A DNA stretch of 64,000 nucleotides from Nitrososphaerota archaeon (lineage in GTDB: Archaea > Thermoproteota > Nitrososphaeria_A > Caldarchaeales > Calditenuaceae): the NCBI GenBank assembly GCA_009889515.1, contig WUQR01000068.1, positions 224,211-288,210 on the forward strand, written 5' to 3'. This document shows positions 8,900 through 15,471 of this stretch, piece by piece. A program made the translations under genes and the position numbers. Under the pieces are notes generated by a model. That model did no database searches. It was given only the letters and a program-made list of their open reading frames with translations, and was not told where the DNA came from. Numbering within the stretch: the first letter of the stretch is position 1; each line of letters starts with the position of its first letter.

Positions 8900-9406
8900 C
8901 TATAAGCCACTTCTTTTTCTTGGGATGAATAGTGCTAGGGCTGTGAGTAGGGATGCTATTAGGAGGCCTTCCGCTGTGAATATTGGGGCATCTAGGCTTG
9001 CTATTACTCCATAGTTATAGGGTTCCTCGAGGATTCTGAATGCCAGATATATTGCAGGCTGGCTCTCTACATGCAGCCTGGACTCAAATACCAGTCTGTA
9101 GGAGTTTTGTGAGAGGGGCCAGAGTATGGGTGTGTATCCCTCCATGAAGTCTATGAATGTGTGGGAGGCCCATCCTAGGGCTGAGAGCCGGAGAATAGAG
9201 CCCAGCAGGACAGCCCTTGGTAGGAGTGATATTAGGGCAAGTATTATGGAGGGGGTGATCGAGTGGGTTATAGATCTGTGCATGAGGAGTAGGACGTCTA
9301 GGTCTGGTAGGATGCCTATGACGCCGAGTAGGAGGCTCCGTCGTAGCCCCAGCCGGAGAATAGAGCCAATGGCGAAAGGAATTGCGAAGTGTAGCACGGG
9401 TTCCAT
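8900..9406 (-). CDS. YdjM/DUF457-like membrane protein
   Basis: 168 residues beginning MEPVLHFAIPF, a clear paralogue of the first domain of the fusion at 4386-5885 (which begins MEPLIHFTVPF). Conserved polar residues inside hydrophobic helices are DLDV (about 34-37), HRSITHS (about 43-49) and SHTFIDF (about 82-88), the His/Asp set of the YdjM-like membrane-bound metal-dependent hydrolase family. It is predicted to have four membrane segments. The substrate is not known. About 280 bases without a gene separate it from the next gene upstream. Confidence 0.75.
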   Translation of the reverse strand: MEPVLHFAIPFAIGSILRLGLRRSLLLGVIGILPDLDVLLLMHRSITHSITPSIILALISLLPRAVLLGSILRLSALGWASHTFIDFMEGYTPILWPLSQNSYRLVFESRLHVESQPAIYLAFRILEEPYNYGVIASLDAPIFTAEGLLIASLLTALALFIPRKRSGL

Positions 9407-9684
9407 ACACTATCAGCCCCTCGGTAAGCCGCTACCGCCGGGCCGAAGACTTGGTTCCCGCCTCTCCTTAAAGGTCATTTGCCCGCGCTTTATGAAGCCT
9501 ATCACTACTATATACGATTGAAGACGCGATCGCTTCTAGTGGCCTCTCTATGGCTGGTGTGGGTGGATTCATGCTTCTTCGAGAAAGGCTTTAGGCTATA
9601 CCGATACACCCCCCGGGGTGAGCGTAAGTGCTTTCCCATTGTTCTTTAAACTTCACGGTCACGAGTTTTTATGAGACTATCCTA
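9407..9684. other. Gene-free spacer
   Basis: Nothing coding is visible. A C/G-rich run near 9608-9618 and an AT-rich start of the plus strand at 9640-9680 are the only marks. Confidence 0.5.
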
Positions 9685-10440
9685 CTACTGGGGCAACATA
9701 CCCTCAAAATACTTTTCAATAGCTTCGCCGCGTAGTTTTTCATAGCTCTCTATGCTTCCCACATCGCACCAGAATGCGTCTGTTATGTAGGCGTGGACAG
9801 GCTCACCTTTCATGACAAGATGTGGGAGCAAGTGGGACATTATGTCTAGCCTCCTAGTCTTCTCGCCGAGATGCCGGAGCTCCTCCAACGCCCTCTCTTC
9901 TAGTGCCAGTATACCGATGCCCACCAGCATATCTAGCTGGGGCTTCTCCCTAACCCCCACTATCCTCGTCCCCTGGACCTCAACCACGCCAACCGGGAGC
10001 TGGTATTTCGCGGACACCGCTAGCGTCGCGGTGGCCCGCGTCTCCCCGTGTTGCCGGAGCATATCAGTCAAGTCAATGTTTGAGAGTATGTCGCCGTAAT
10101 AGATAAGGATGGTGTTTTGGCTCAACATTCCCTGTAGATATGCGTTGAGGAGTGCTCCACCAGTTCCCGCGAAATCGGGGCTATCGCGCACATAGCTGAT
10201 CTTTACGCCGAAGCGACTTCCGTCATCGAAGTAGTTCTCGATCTGCTCATGCTTGTATCCTACAAGCAGAGTTATGTCTTTTACGCCATGGCGGTGTAGG
10301 AGCCGGATAATGTATTCGAGGAGAGGTTTCTGTCTTCTGCCGATCGGGATCATACCCTTCTGAAAATAGTATGTTAGGGGGCGTAGCCTAGTACCCTCTC
10401 CGCCGCAAAGAACCACACCTTGAACTCCACCAGCAGACAA
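9685..10440 (-). CDS. Sugar-1-phosphate nucleotidyltransferase
   Basis: 251 residues of the NTP_transferase family (GalU/RmlA/ManC type) that make NDP-sugars. VVLCGGEGTRLRPLT is the nucleotide-binding signature, followed by KPLLEYII (the PKP-like sugar-phosphate loop), YYGDILSNID (metal-binding Asp) and DVGSIESY near the end. The lack of a left-handed beta-helix C-terminus makes it the short form. It probably supplies donors for the glycosyltransferases at 1-5900. The exact NDP-sugar (mannose, glucose or another) cannot be decided. Confidence 0.85.
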   Translation of the reverse strand: MSAGGVQGVVLCGGEGTRLRPLTYYFQKGMIPIGRRQKPLLEYIIRLLHRHGVKDITLLVGYKHEQIENYFDDGSRFGVKISYVRDSPDFAGTGGALLNAYLQGMLSQNTILIYYGDILSNIDLTDMLRQHGETRATATLAVSAKYQLPVGVVEVQGTRIVGVREKPQLDMLVGIGILALEERALEELRHLGEKTRRLDIMSHLLPHLVMKGEPVHAYITDAFWCDVGSIESYEKLRGEAIEKYFEGMLPQ

Positions 10441-10580
10441 TCTTTATCCCCCCAAGACAGGAATGAGCCGTTATGAGTGTTTTATTTTTATTGTCCGTGT
10501 CATAAAAATATTGCTACCATATAGCTCTCCTGATGTTGGGGCTGGGTGAGACACTCCATCAGCGTGTCGCGCAACTGTTA

Positions 10581-10621
10581 ATTTTTATAGACGCTATAAC
10601 CGGGCTTTTATCTCAGCCCGG
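10581..10621 (+). promoter_or_regulatory. TATA box plus GGGCT...AGCCC inverted repeat
   Basis: A TATA-like ATTTTTATAG (10581-10590) is followed by a perfect 7-bp inverted repeat CCGGGCT / AGCCCGG (10600-10606 and 10615-10621). The predicted start of transcription falls inside the repeat, the usual place for an archaeal repressor operator. The same arrangement recurs at 15291-15327 before the aromatic operon, with the same core GGGCT-N9-AGCCC spacing class. Confidence 0.5.
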
Positions 10622-10626
10622 ATGCG

Positions 10627-10820
10627 ATGATTAGTGCAGCCGTGGAGAGCGTCGACGATATAATATGAGGTCGGCTTATGCTTAGGAAGATTCTTCAGCA
10701 GATCAACAACATAGGAGCGAAACATACCAAGGAAAAGGGCTCATAGACATAGATAGAATAACGAGAATATACCCAGCTCACCTCCCGCTAGACCGCATCA
10801 GCGACACACCCCTTTACTAA
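10627..10820 (+). pseudogene. Short decayed ORF behind an intact-looking promoter
   Basis: From the ATG at 10627 the frame reads MISAAVESVDDII, meets TGA at 10666, resumes in frame as GRLMLRKILQQINNIGAKHT, and then needs one shift near 10735 to continue as GLIDIDRITRIYPAHLPLDR before TAA at 10818. This looks like a degraded gene, but I do not recognise the family. The rest of 10821-11185 shows nothing coding. Confidence 0.35.
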
Positions 10821-11185
10821 CGCTATGATGTTGGAGGACCAGATGCTGAATCTGCCCAAAAAATCTCTATGGGGTGACGATTTCGCGTGTGTCCTACCCA
10901 AGCCCACCGTCTATTATCTCTTCCGAGATCTTCCAGCCCCTTTCTTTCTGGTTCTAACTTTCTTCCTCCTCGACATGTTTCCTCGTTAGATATAGAGTTT
11001 GGATGTATAAAATATTATTGATTTAGAATCGTTGTGAGGGTTACATATATCAGACACTACGCCTCTACGCTGGTATGCAATCTTCTTCAGGTCTCAACTC
11101 CACAGGTAATTACTCGTGCATGTTGGACTCTAGGTTATGCGGAGTCTGTGGAGTTATTCTGGAACATCTAATCGCTCTTGGTAGA

Positions 11186-11582
11186 CTACTCTCTGATCCC
11201 CAAGCTCCTGCGAAGTGAGAGTGACATAGTCTTCAATCTATCCTCATCTCCCGCCAGGTGCGCTGAGAGTGCTTCCACGATCATCTTGACATCCTTTTTG
11301 TCAAGCTCCTTCTTCTTTAGGAACTTGGAGACCCCCTTCCAACCTTTCTTTGCTATGGTTCGTGTGAGGCCTGGCATTAGGGCCTCGGACACAGCCAGTC
11401 TCAGGGCTTGGTCGCGGTGGATGTGCTGTGAAGCCCTCTCGACAGCTGCTCTCAAGTCCAAGCGGACCTTGACCGGTTTGAACCTATTCTTAACAGACTC
11501 TGGGAGGGCATCGTATATCGACCTATGTGTCAGAAGTGCTGTTTGATAGGGTAGCCCCGCGGCCTCGCTGAACTCGATGAAC
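11186..11582 (-). pseudogene. 3' part of a hypothetical protein, probably frame-shifted from 11530-12483
   Basis: The frame is open and protein-like from 11582 (GFIEFSEAAGLPYQTALL...) to a stop at 11186, but no ATG or GTG occurs until a TTG at 11461. It begins exactly where the upstream gene switches to a low-complexity tail, so a single indel in the GGG run near 11582 would join the two. The helical C-terminal 91 residues are Lys-rich (KKGWKGVSKFLKKKELDKKD). If the TTG is used, this is instead a separate 91-residue protein. The function is unknown. Confidence 0.45.
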
Positions 11583-12483
11583 CCTTATGGTTCCTCTCCA
11601 CGCCCACCCTCCGAATCCTACTCGGACGGACAGCCCTAGTGAGGATTAGGAGCGGAACTCTGTCTAGTAGGCCCAGCTCAAGCCGTATCTCCTCGCAGCG
11701 TGTGGTCTCCATGTTATACACCTTGCAGTTCCTCCAAGGTAGGCTGGCCGGGATTGCTGAGGGTAGGCCGGGGGCCGAGACCACCTCTTCGTCCAGCAGA
11801 TAGGCGACTCCAGGCTCAGGCCCCCTCTCGACCAGCTCATCCAGGAAGATTTCCTCATATAGAGGAGTCTCGACCGCTTGGCCGACGCCATGCTGGTGCT
11901 GGCTCATTCTCAGGAAGTCCTCTAGCACAGTGGACATGTTGATTATGAAGGCTTCCCTCTCCGTCTCATTAGCGAAGCTGAACCTCTCCGAGAGTATTAC
12001 TGAAGCCAAGTATGCTGTAAGCTCTGTACCGTTCTCCCTGACCACCCTGACAGCCGCTAGGACTTCTTCAACTGTTAGACCCATGCCCTTAACAATCCTG
12101 GAGAACCAGTCAGGAACTCTAGAAGTGGCAACATCTTCCCGCCCTGATGGTTCAGCCCCGCCAGCAGACCCGTGCCGGCTTTCCTCGATCTCGTTGAGAG
12201 CCCTCATCAAGCCGGAAGGGACTATCCGCCCCGTCCGCGAGGTCGAGGCAGGCCGCCCTCTAGACCTCCACCAACCCCCAACAAAAATATGTGTAGTCGC
12301 GATGAACAGCACTATGGAAACAGCTATGATCAGGAGGACAACTAGCCAGTCCCAGGAACTATCGGGAGGCTCCTCTCCCGACAATAGCCAGACAGGCTCG
12401 GAGCCTCCAACAGCGGCCAGTAGTATGGGGGTTTGAGCGAGCCCAGCAATTATGAGGGCGGCGAGTATTGAGACCCATGCCAT
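11530..12483 (-). CDS. Hypothetical membrane protein, probably truncated by frameshift
   Basis: 317 residues: a first hydrophobic segment (about 4-24, possible signal or anchor), a second (about 45-68), then a soluble cytoplasmic region with predicted helices (FSRIVKGMGLTVEEVLAAVR) and a strand-rich C-terminal part. The last 20 residues become Arg/Ser-rich (RNHKGSSSSARPRGY), while another frame keeps protein-like sequence, which suggests a frameshift near 11582. I recognise no family. It belongs to the accessory region ahead of the structured GC-rich stretch. Confidence 0.5.
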   Translation of the reverse strand: MAWVSILAALIIAGLAQTPILLAAVGGSEPVWLLSGEEPPDSSWDWLVVLLIIAVSIVLFIATTHIFVGGWWRSRGRPASTSRTGRIVPSGLMRALNEIEESRHGSAGGAEPSGREDVATSRVPDWFSRIVKGMGLTVEEVLAAVRVVRENGTELTAYLASVILSERFSFANETEREAFIINMSTVLEDFLRMSQHQHGVGQAVETPLYEEIFLDELVERGPEPGVAYLLDEEVVSAPGLPSAIPASLPWRNCKVYNMETTRCEEIRLELGLLDRVPLLILTRAVRPSRIRRVGVERNHKGSSSSARPRGYPIKQHF

Positions 12484-12623
12484 TAGCCTGTCCCCACCTC
12501 GTGCTATCTATTATCACACTACAGAGTCGCTGAGGATGGATAAAAAAGGTTAGAGCCTATACGCGCTCAGCCATGTCAGGTCTTGAGGCTACCCCACCCC
12601 TACATACTCTTTGCACAACCCGT

Positions 12624-12654
12624 GTCACAATCCGCGTCACATTTTGTGTCACAA
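12624..12654 (+). repeat. Three GTCACA iterons at exact 12-bp spacing
   Basis: GTCACA starts at 12624, 12636 and 12648, each with related flanks (GTGTCACAA, CGTCACATT, GTGTCACAA). A spacing near one helical turn puts the three copies on one face of the DNA, as in repressor or replication-initiator arrays. Confidence 0.55.
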
Positions 12655-12732
12655 CTGCTTAAATCTGAGTCTCCGCGTGTCTCTCTCGGACAGTCCTCCA
12701 ATGGGTCTCCGATGAGGAGGGCGTCCCCCCAG

Positions 12733-12818
12733 TCGGGCGATCGATCCAATGAGGCAGGGGATAGCCGAGGCGCCTCCTCCAGGGGCGGTGGAGGAGGCGT
12801 AAAGGAGCGGTCGCCCGA
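12733..12818. ncRNA. Candidate structured RNA in GC-rich stretch
   Basis: An outer stem TCGGGCGA (12733-12740) pairs with TCGCCCGA (12811-12818), and inside it a perfect 10-bp stem CGCCTCCTCC (12771-12780) pairs with GGAGGAGGCG (12790-12799) around a 9-base loop. No convincing ORF runs through. The strand is not determined. Confidence 0.4.
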
Positions 12819-13058
12819 TAGCAGAAGAGTCCGCGAAGGCATGGTGCAGTCCCACGCCTCTCGCGGGACGGGCCTCCGCCGCCGGGCTGAGGCCGCGCGC
12901 CCATAGAAGACGCGGCTATAGGTCTGGACAGAGAATATAGACGATGACCATAACCACATCCTTCTCCCCCGATTCTCACCCTAGTATGGGTGACCACCCC
13001 ATACTCTCGTCATGGGTGGGGTGGCGGGGGGAGGGGTTTGGCTGGGCTCTGGGCCTTG

Positions 13059-13171
13059 GGACGGCCGCGTGGCTGACCACGCACCCGGACAGCCGCGTGG
13101 TTGACGGGTGTGACCCCGAAGCCATGCATGCCGGGACCGCCACTCCTGGGCAGGACAGCCGCGTGGCTGAC
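13059..13171. repeat. Three imperfect copies of GGACRGCCGCGTGGYTGAC
   Basis: Copies lie at 13059-13077, 13087-13105 and 13153-13171, with one or two differences among them. The unequal spacing (28 and 66 bases) rules out a CRISPR array. The copies sit in a 70% GC-like stretch without reliable ORFs and could be protein- or RNA-binding sites, or remains of a duplicated hairpin. Confidence 0.6.
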
Positions 13172-13318
13172 GGACGCGTGGAAGGGGACGAGGGATGCCA
13201 AATAATTGCCGAAGATATCGGATGAGCCTTGATGTTTCTGAATGACTGTTCCCTGTGCCACGCTAGCTCCGAGAACTCAGAAGAACTCAGGTTCTCAGGA
13301 GATTACTGACGACCGGGG

Positions 13319-13525
13319 CGGCAACACCTGATCCGAGGGCGGGTCCGAGGGGGCGTGGAGGCTTCCCGGCTGTTGCCGGCCTCCCCAATATGTCTATGGG
13401 GAGGAGAAAATGGTCTCCCGTCCCTCATCGGACCCGCGCCCCGGGGTTGCAGGGGGGCCTGGTCCCGGGCCTAAGCACGACCCCCCTTCGGGGTCTCGAC
13501 GCAGGGACCCGCGGACAATCCGCGG
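13319..13525 (+). ncRNA. Candidate structured 5' region ahead of IS110-like gene
   Basis: A chain of stems ends 58 bases before the DEDD-like gene: CGGCAACA (13319-13326) with TGTTGCCG (13371-13378); CCTCCCC (13380-13386) with GGGGAGG (13398-13404); GACCCC (13479-13484) with GGGGTC (13490-13495); CCGCGGA (13509-13515) with TCCGCGG (13519-13525, loop CAA). GGGTCCGA (13341-13348) can also pair with TCGGACCC (13428-13435). IS110-group elements carry bridge RNAs in this position, but the second copy of the gene (56184) has no such region, so it may be unrelated. Confidence 0.4.
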
Positions 13526-13583
13526 AGCCAGCCGCCAAATCAAAGTGGAAGAACTCGAGGATTAATGGGAGGATGACGAATAG

Positions 13584-14477
13584 GTGATGGGGATGATGCA
13601 GACCTCCGTGAGAGCTGTTAGAAGATTCTACATCGACATACACAGACTAGCTAATAAGAATAGAAAGAATAAGACTGAGGAGAGCTATCACATATACACC
13701 ATTGATGGTGAGATGTTCGGCAAGGCGAGGACCTTGATGGATATTACAGCCAAAGAGGGAGACGAGCTCTACGTAGATACAATCCCGATAGAGCTCACAG
13801 ACGAGTTCATTGAGATGCTGAGGAGAGGTGTTAGGGTCTTCTATTTGAGAAGACCAACATTGATAGCGAGGAAGAGAAAGGAGTTGGGATTGTCTAAGAC
13901 TAGTAGAAACGATCTCAGAGCTATGATGACGCTAGAGCCTAAATGGTTCATAGAAGTCGGTGAAGACTTTCTGGTGATTAGAAGGCTAGCTGCCACGTTC
14001 AGAAGTCTATTAAAGACTCATGTGAGCCTTTTGAATAGGGCTAAGGCCCTACAGGAGGCTGAGAGGAAGATTCTGATAGATTCTGTCAAGTCCCTCGAGA
14101 AATCTATGAGTGATATGGCTATGTTGATTGTCGCAGAGGCGGAGAAGAGGATGCCAGCCTACCGTAAAGTGGTCGAAGCTCTAGGAATCTCCGGCGACAA
14201 CTATCTATTTGCTAAGGAGGCTCTAGCAGAAATCATGCCATACATTGACAGAAGCACATCGTGTAGAAGGATTATGAAGTTATTAGGCCTCTATAGAGGA
14301 CATAGAGGTGTTGACAAGTTCTACAATAAACCGGCTAGGAGCGCTCTTTCCAGACTGACAGCAGCGTTACTGAACAATACATATCACAGAGCAAAGGACG
14401 AGGAGAAAATACTGCGAAGAATATGGACAACAATAAAACAATCGGAGCCCCAGGAAAGGCTGGGGGCACCGGCCTAG
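13584..14477 (+). CDS. Divergent IS110-like DEDD (RuvC-fold) protein, copy 1
   Basis: 297 residues. The architecture matches IS110/IS1111 recombinases: RRFYIDIH (first Asp), GDELYVDT then a helix and RRGVRVFYLRR (second acidic site), and KTSRNDLRAM, which aligns with the family TDxxDA but has Ser in place of the first Asp. A long coiled helix follows, then a Transposase_20-like end (EALAEIMPYID...IMKLLGLYRGHRG). The serine expected after the LGL segment is not seen (HRG). At about 297 residues it is shorter than typical members (330-400). A Shine-Dalgarno-like GGAGG at 13568 precedes the GTG at 13584 and ATG at 13587. The C-terminal GAPA codons overlap the first stem of a 3' RNA. Homologue: 56184-56999. 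Confidence 0.65.
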   Translation: MMGMMQTSVRAVRRFYIDIHRLANKNRKNKTEESYHIYTIDGEMFGKARTLMDITAKEGDELYVDTIPIELTDEFIEMLRRGVRVFYLRRPTLIARKRKELGLSKTSRNDLRAMMTLEPKWFIEVGEDFLVIRRLAATFRSLLKTHVSLLNRAKALQEAERKILIDSVKSLEKSMSDMAMLIVAEAEKRMPAYRKVVEALGISGDNYLFAKEALAEIMPYIDRSTSCRRIMKLLGLYRGHRGVDKFYNKPARSALSRLTAALLNNTYHRAKDEEKILRRIWTTIKQSEPQERLGAPA

Positions 14478-14617
14478 ACAGCAGGGAAAAACCCTAGACG
14501 GCCGGTGCCCGAAAAGATATAGGTGGTAGAGAAACTCTCTACCGCCCCCTCAATTTATAGCCCGGTCGTCCTTTCCTAGGGGTTCCTAGGTGCTGTCTGG
14601 CAGGCCTGCCCCCAGCC
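14458..14617 (+). ncRNA. Rod-shaped 3' RNA of IS110-like gene, copy 1
   Basis: A nearly continuous hairpin of about 160 nt. P1 pairs 14458-14468 with 14607-14617 (GGCTGGGGGCA / TGCCCCCAGCC). P1b pairs 14469-14474 with 14599-14604, with a 2-nt bulge on the 3' strand. P2 pairs AGACAGCA (14476-14483) with TGCTGTCT (14591-14598), then GGGA with TTCC, an AAA bulge, CCCTAG (14492-14497) with CTAGGG (14576-14581), and 14497-14505 with 14562-14570. The tip hairpin is 14522-14546 (11 bp). Every element except the tip has a counterpart in the RNA after the second gene copy. The 5' end overlaps the stop codon, as in IS1111-group elements whose guide RNA is 3' of the gene. Confidence 0.65.
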
Positions 14618-14691
14618 AAACCCTCCCCTATCTCTCCCTCCCAATTCTTGCCTCACACCAGTATAGGATTCCTTCTCGAGCTTAGCTACTA

Positions 14692-15120
14692 AGAGAGTAT
14701 AATCCTACCCACGAGACCCGGTTAGCTACCCTGCGAGTTTTAGTCTCGCTGAGAAGCCACTGAATTACGCCTAGTCTGTGTCACCTATCAACAACTATTA
14801 CAGGCTTACCATCACAAATGTCTAGTACCCTTCTTAAGAATGTTAGGGCAGTGACGATGGGTCTACTCCTGGATGCGTATATGTGTATATAGCTGTTATC
14901 TCTCTAAATCCACACCTATTGCAGACCAACATGTATACTATGCTGCCGTAGACCTTCTCTACAGTCTCGTCTACGACACCCATCCTCCTAGGCCTCCTCT
15001 TCGGCCCTGAATAAAATCCTCAGTCTATGAACCATCTCTAATACTCTCTCTAGCAGCATAATTTCAGAAAATATCTCTCACATATATCCCCAAGGCTAAG
15101 ATCAGCTATAACAGAACAAC
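14692..15120 (-). pseudogene. Decayed DDE transposase (IS6-like), frameshifts and nonsense
   Basis: Minus-strand frames hold broken pieces of an archaeal DDE transposase: RPRRMGVVDETVEKVYGSIV (the VDET first Asp), then after a shift SRPIVTALTFLRRVLDICDG with KPVIVVDR (second Asp) followed by an in-frame TGA, then HRLGVIQWLLSE. At least two frameshifts and one nonsense codon show that it is dead. The N-terminal part toward 15120 is degraded beyond alignment. The IS6-like label rests on the VDE(T)..VYVW and VDRG patterns. Confidence 0.55.
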
Positions 15121-15290
15121 AGCATACAACCTCTCAGAAGGACTATACCTATTGGTTCAGAACAGTTTGAGAAAGACTATACTACATGGTTCGTTCAAAG
15201 ATATGCATAACAAAGTGAGACAACTACAAGGCCTTGAACTGTCTCTAAAAATCTTAAATAAAAGTTGACAGCACCCTGCAAACCATCCGT

Positions 15291-15327
15291 TAAATATAAA
15301 TTGAGCGGGCTTCCTTTTTCAGCCCGC
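15291..15327 (+). promoter_or_regulatory. Promoter and operator-like inverted repeat of aromatic operon
   Basis: The TATA box TAAATATAAA (15291-15300) is followed by GCGGGCT (15305-15311) and its complement AGCCCGC (15321-15327) around TCCTTTTTC. The transcription start expected about 26 bases after the TATA centre falls near 15322, so the repeat lies between TATA and start, where a repressor would block polymerase. The next bases are ATG of the leader peptide. A sister site is at 10581-10621. Confidence 0.65.
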
Positions 15328-15417
15328 ATGAGTAGGGGGAGGGGCGTAGGTCGTAGCTACTTAACACCTCTATGGGGTACTACGACCTATGCCTATTTCT
15401 TTGGACCGATTGACTAG
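15328..15417 (+). CDS. Putative aromatic-rich leader peptide
   Basis: An ATG ORF of 29 codons that ends in tandem TAG TAG. Six residues are aromatic: Tyr11, Trp16, Tyr21, Tyr23, Phe24 and Phe25, with the run TTTYAYFFGPID at the end. The ATG lies about 6 bases from the predicted transcription start, so it would be read as a leaderless mRNA. It stands 54 bases before asd, the first gene of the aromatic amino acid operon. Codon content, position and overlapping hairpins are those of a ribosome-mediated attenuator of the pheL/trpL kind. I know of no firmly established archaeal example; this call is inference from sequence. Confidence 0.55.
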   Translation: MSRGRGVGRSYLTPLWGTTTYAYFFGPID

Positions 15418-15442
15418 TAGGTCCTCTTCTCCCCCCTCCCCC
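15335..15442 (+). promoter_or_regulatory. Alternative-hairpin leader (attenuator-like)
   Basis: TAGGTCGTAG (15347-15356) pairs perfectly with CTACGACCTA (15380-15389), closing an inner ACCTC/GGGGT stem. GACCTA (15384-15389) can instead pair with a second TAGGTC (15418-15423), and that segment can also pair as GGTCC with GGACC (15403-15407), so the choices exclude one another. The Tyr-Ala-Tyr-Phe-Phe codons (15388-15402) lie exactly between these arms. GGGGGAGGGG (15335-15344) is complementary to CCCCTCCCCC (15433-15442), enclosing the whole. There is no U-tract terminator, so control could act on asd translation instead. Confidence 0.55.
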
Positions 15443-15471
15443 CTGCTCTGCGGATGTGTGGTGTATGTACC

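Noticed and set aside
13059..13171. Possible CRISPR array
   Set aside because: Only three imperfect units with spacers of 9 and 47 bases and no cas genes in the window.
12583..13261. Several open frames of 70-120 codons on both strands
   Set aside because: They overlap one another on both strands, are Arg/Pro/Gly-rich, and follow strong stems; this looks like GC-rich non-coding DNA.
14464..14510. Simple 11-bp hairpin GGGCACCGGCC/GGCCGGTGCCC as an ordinary terminator of IS110-like copy 1
   Set aside because: It is a real alternative fold, but the longer rod uses more pairs and is the one shared with the second locus; there is also no T run after it.
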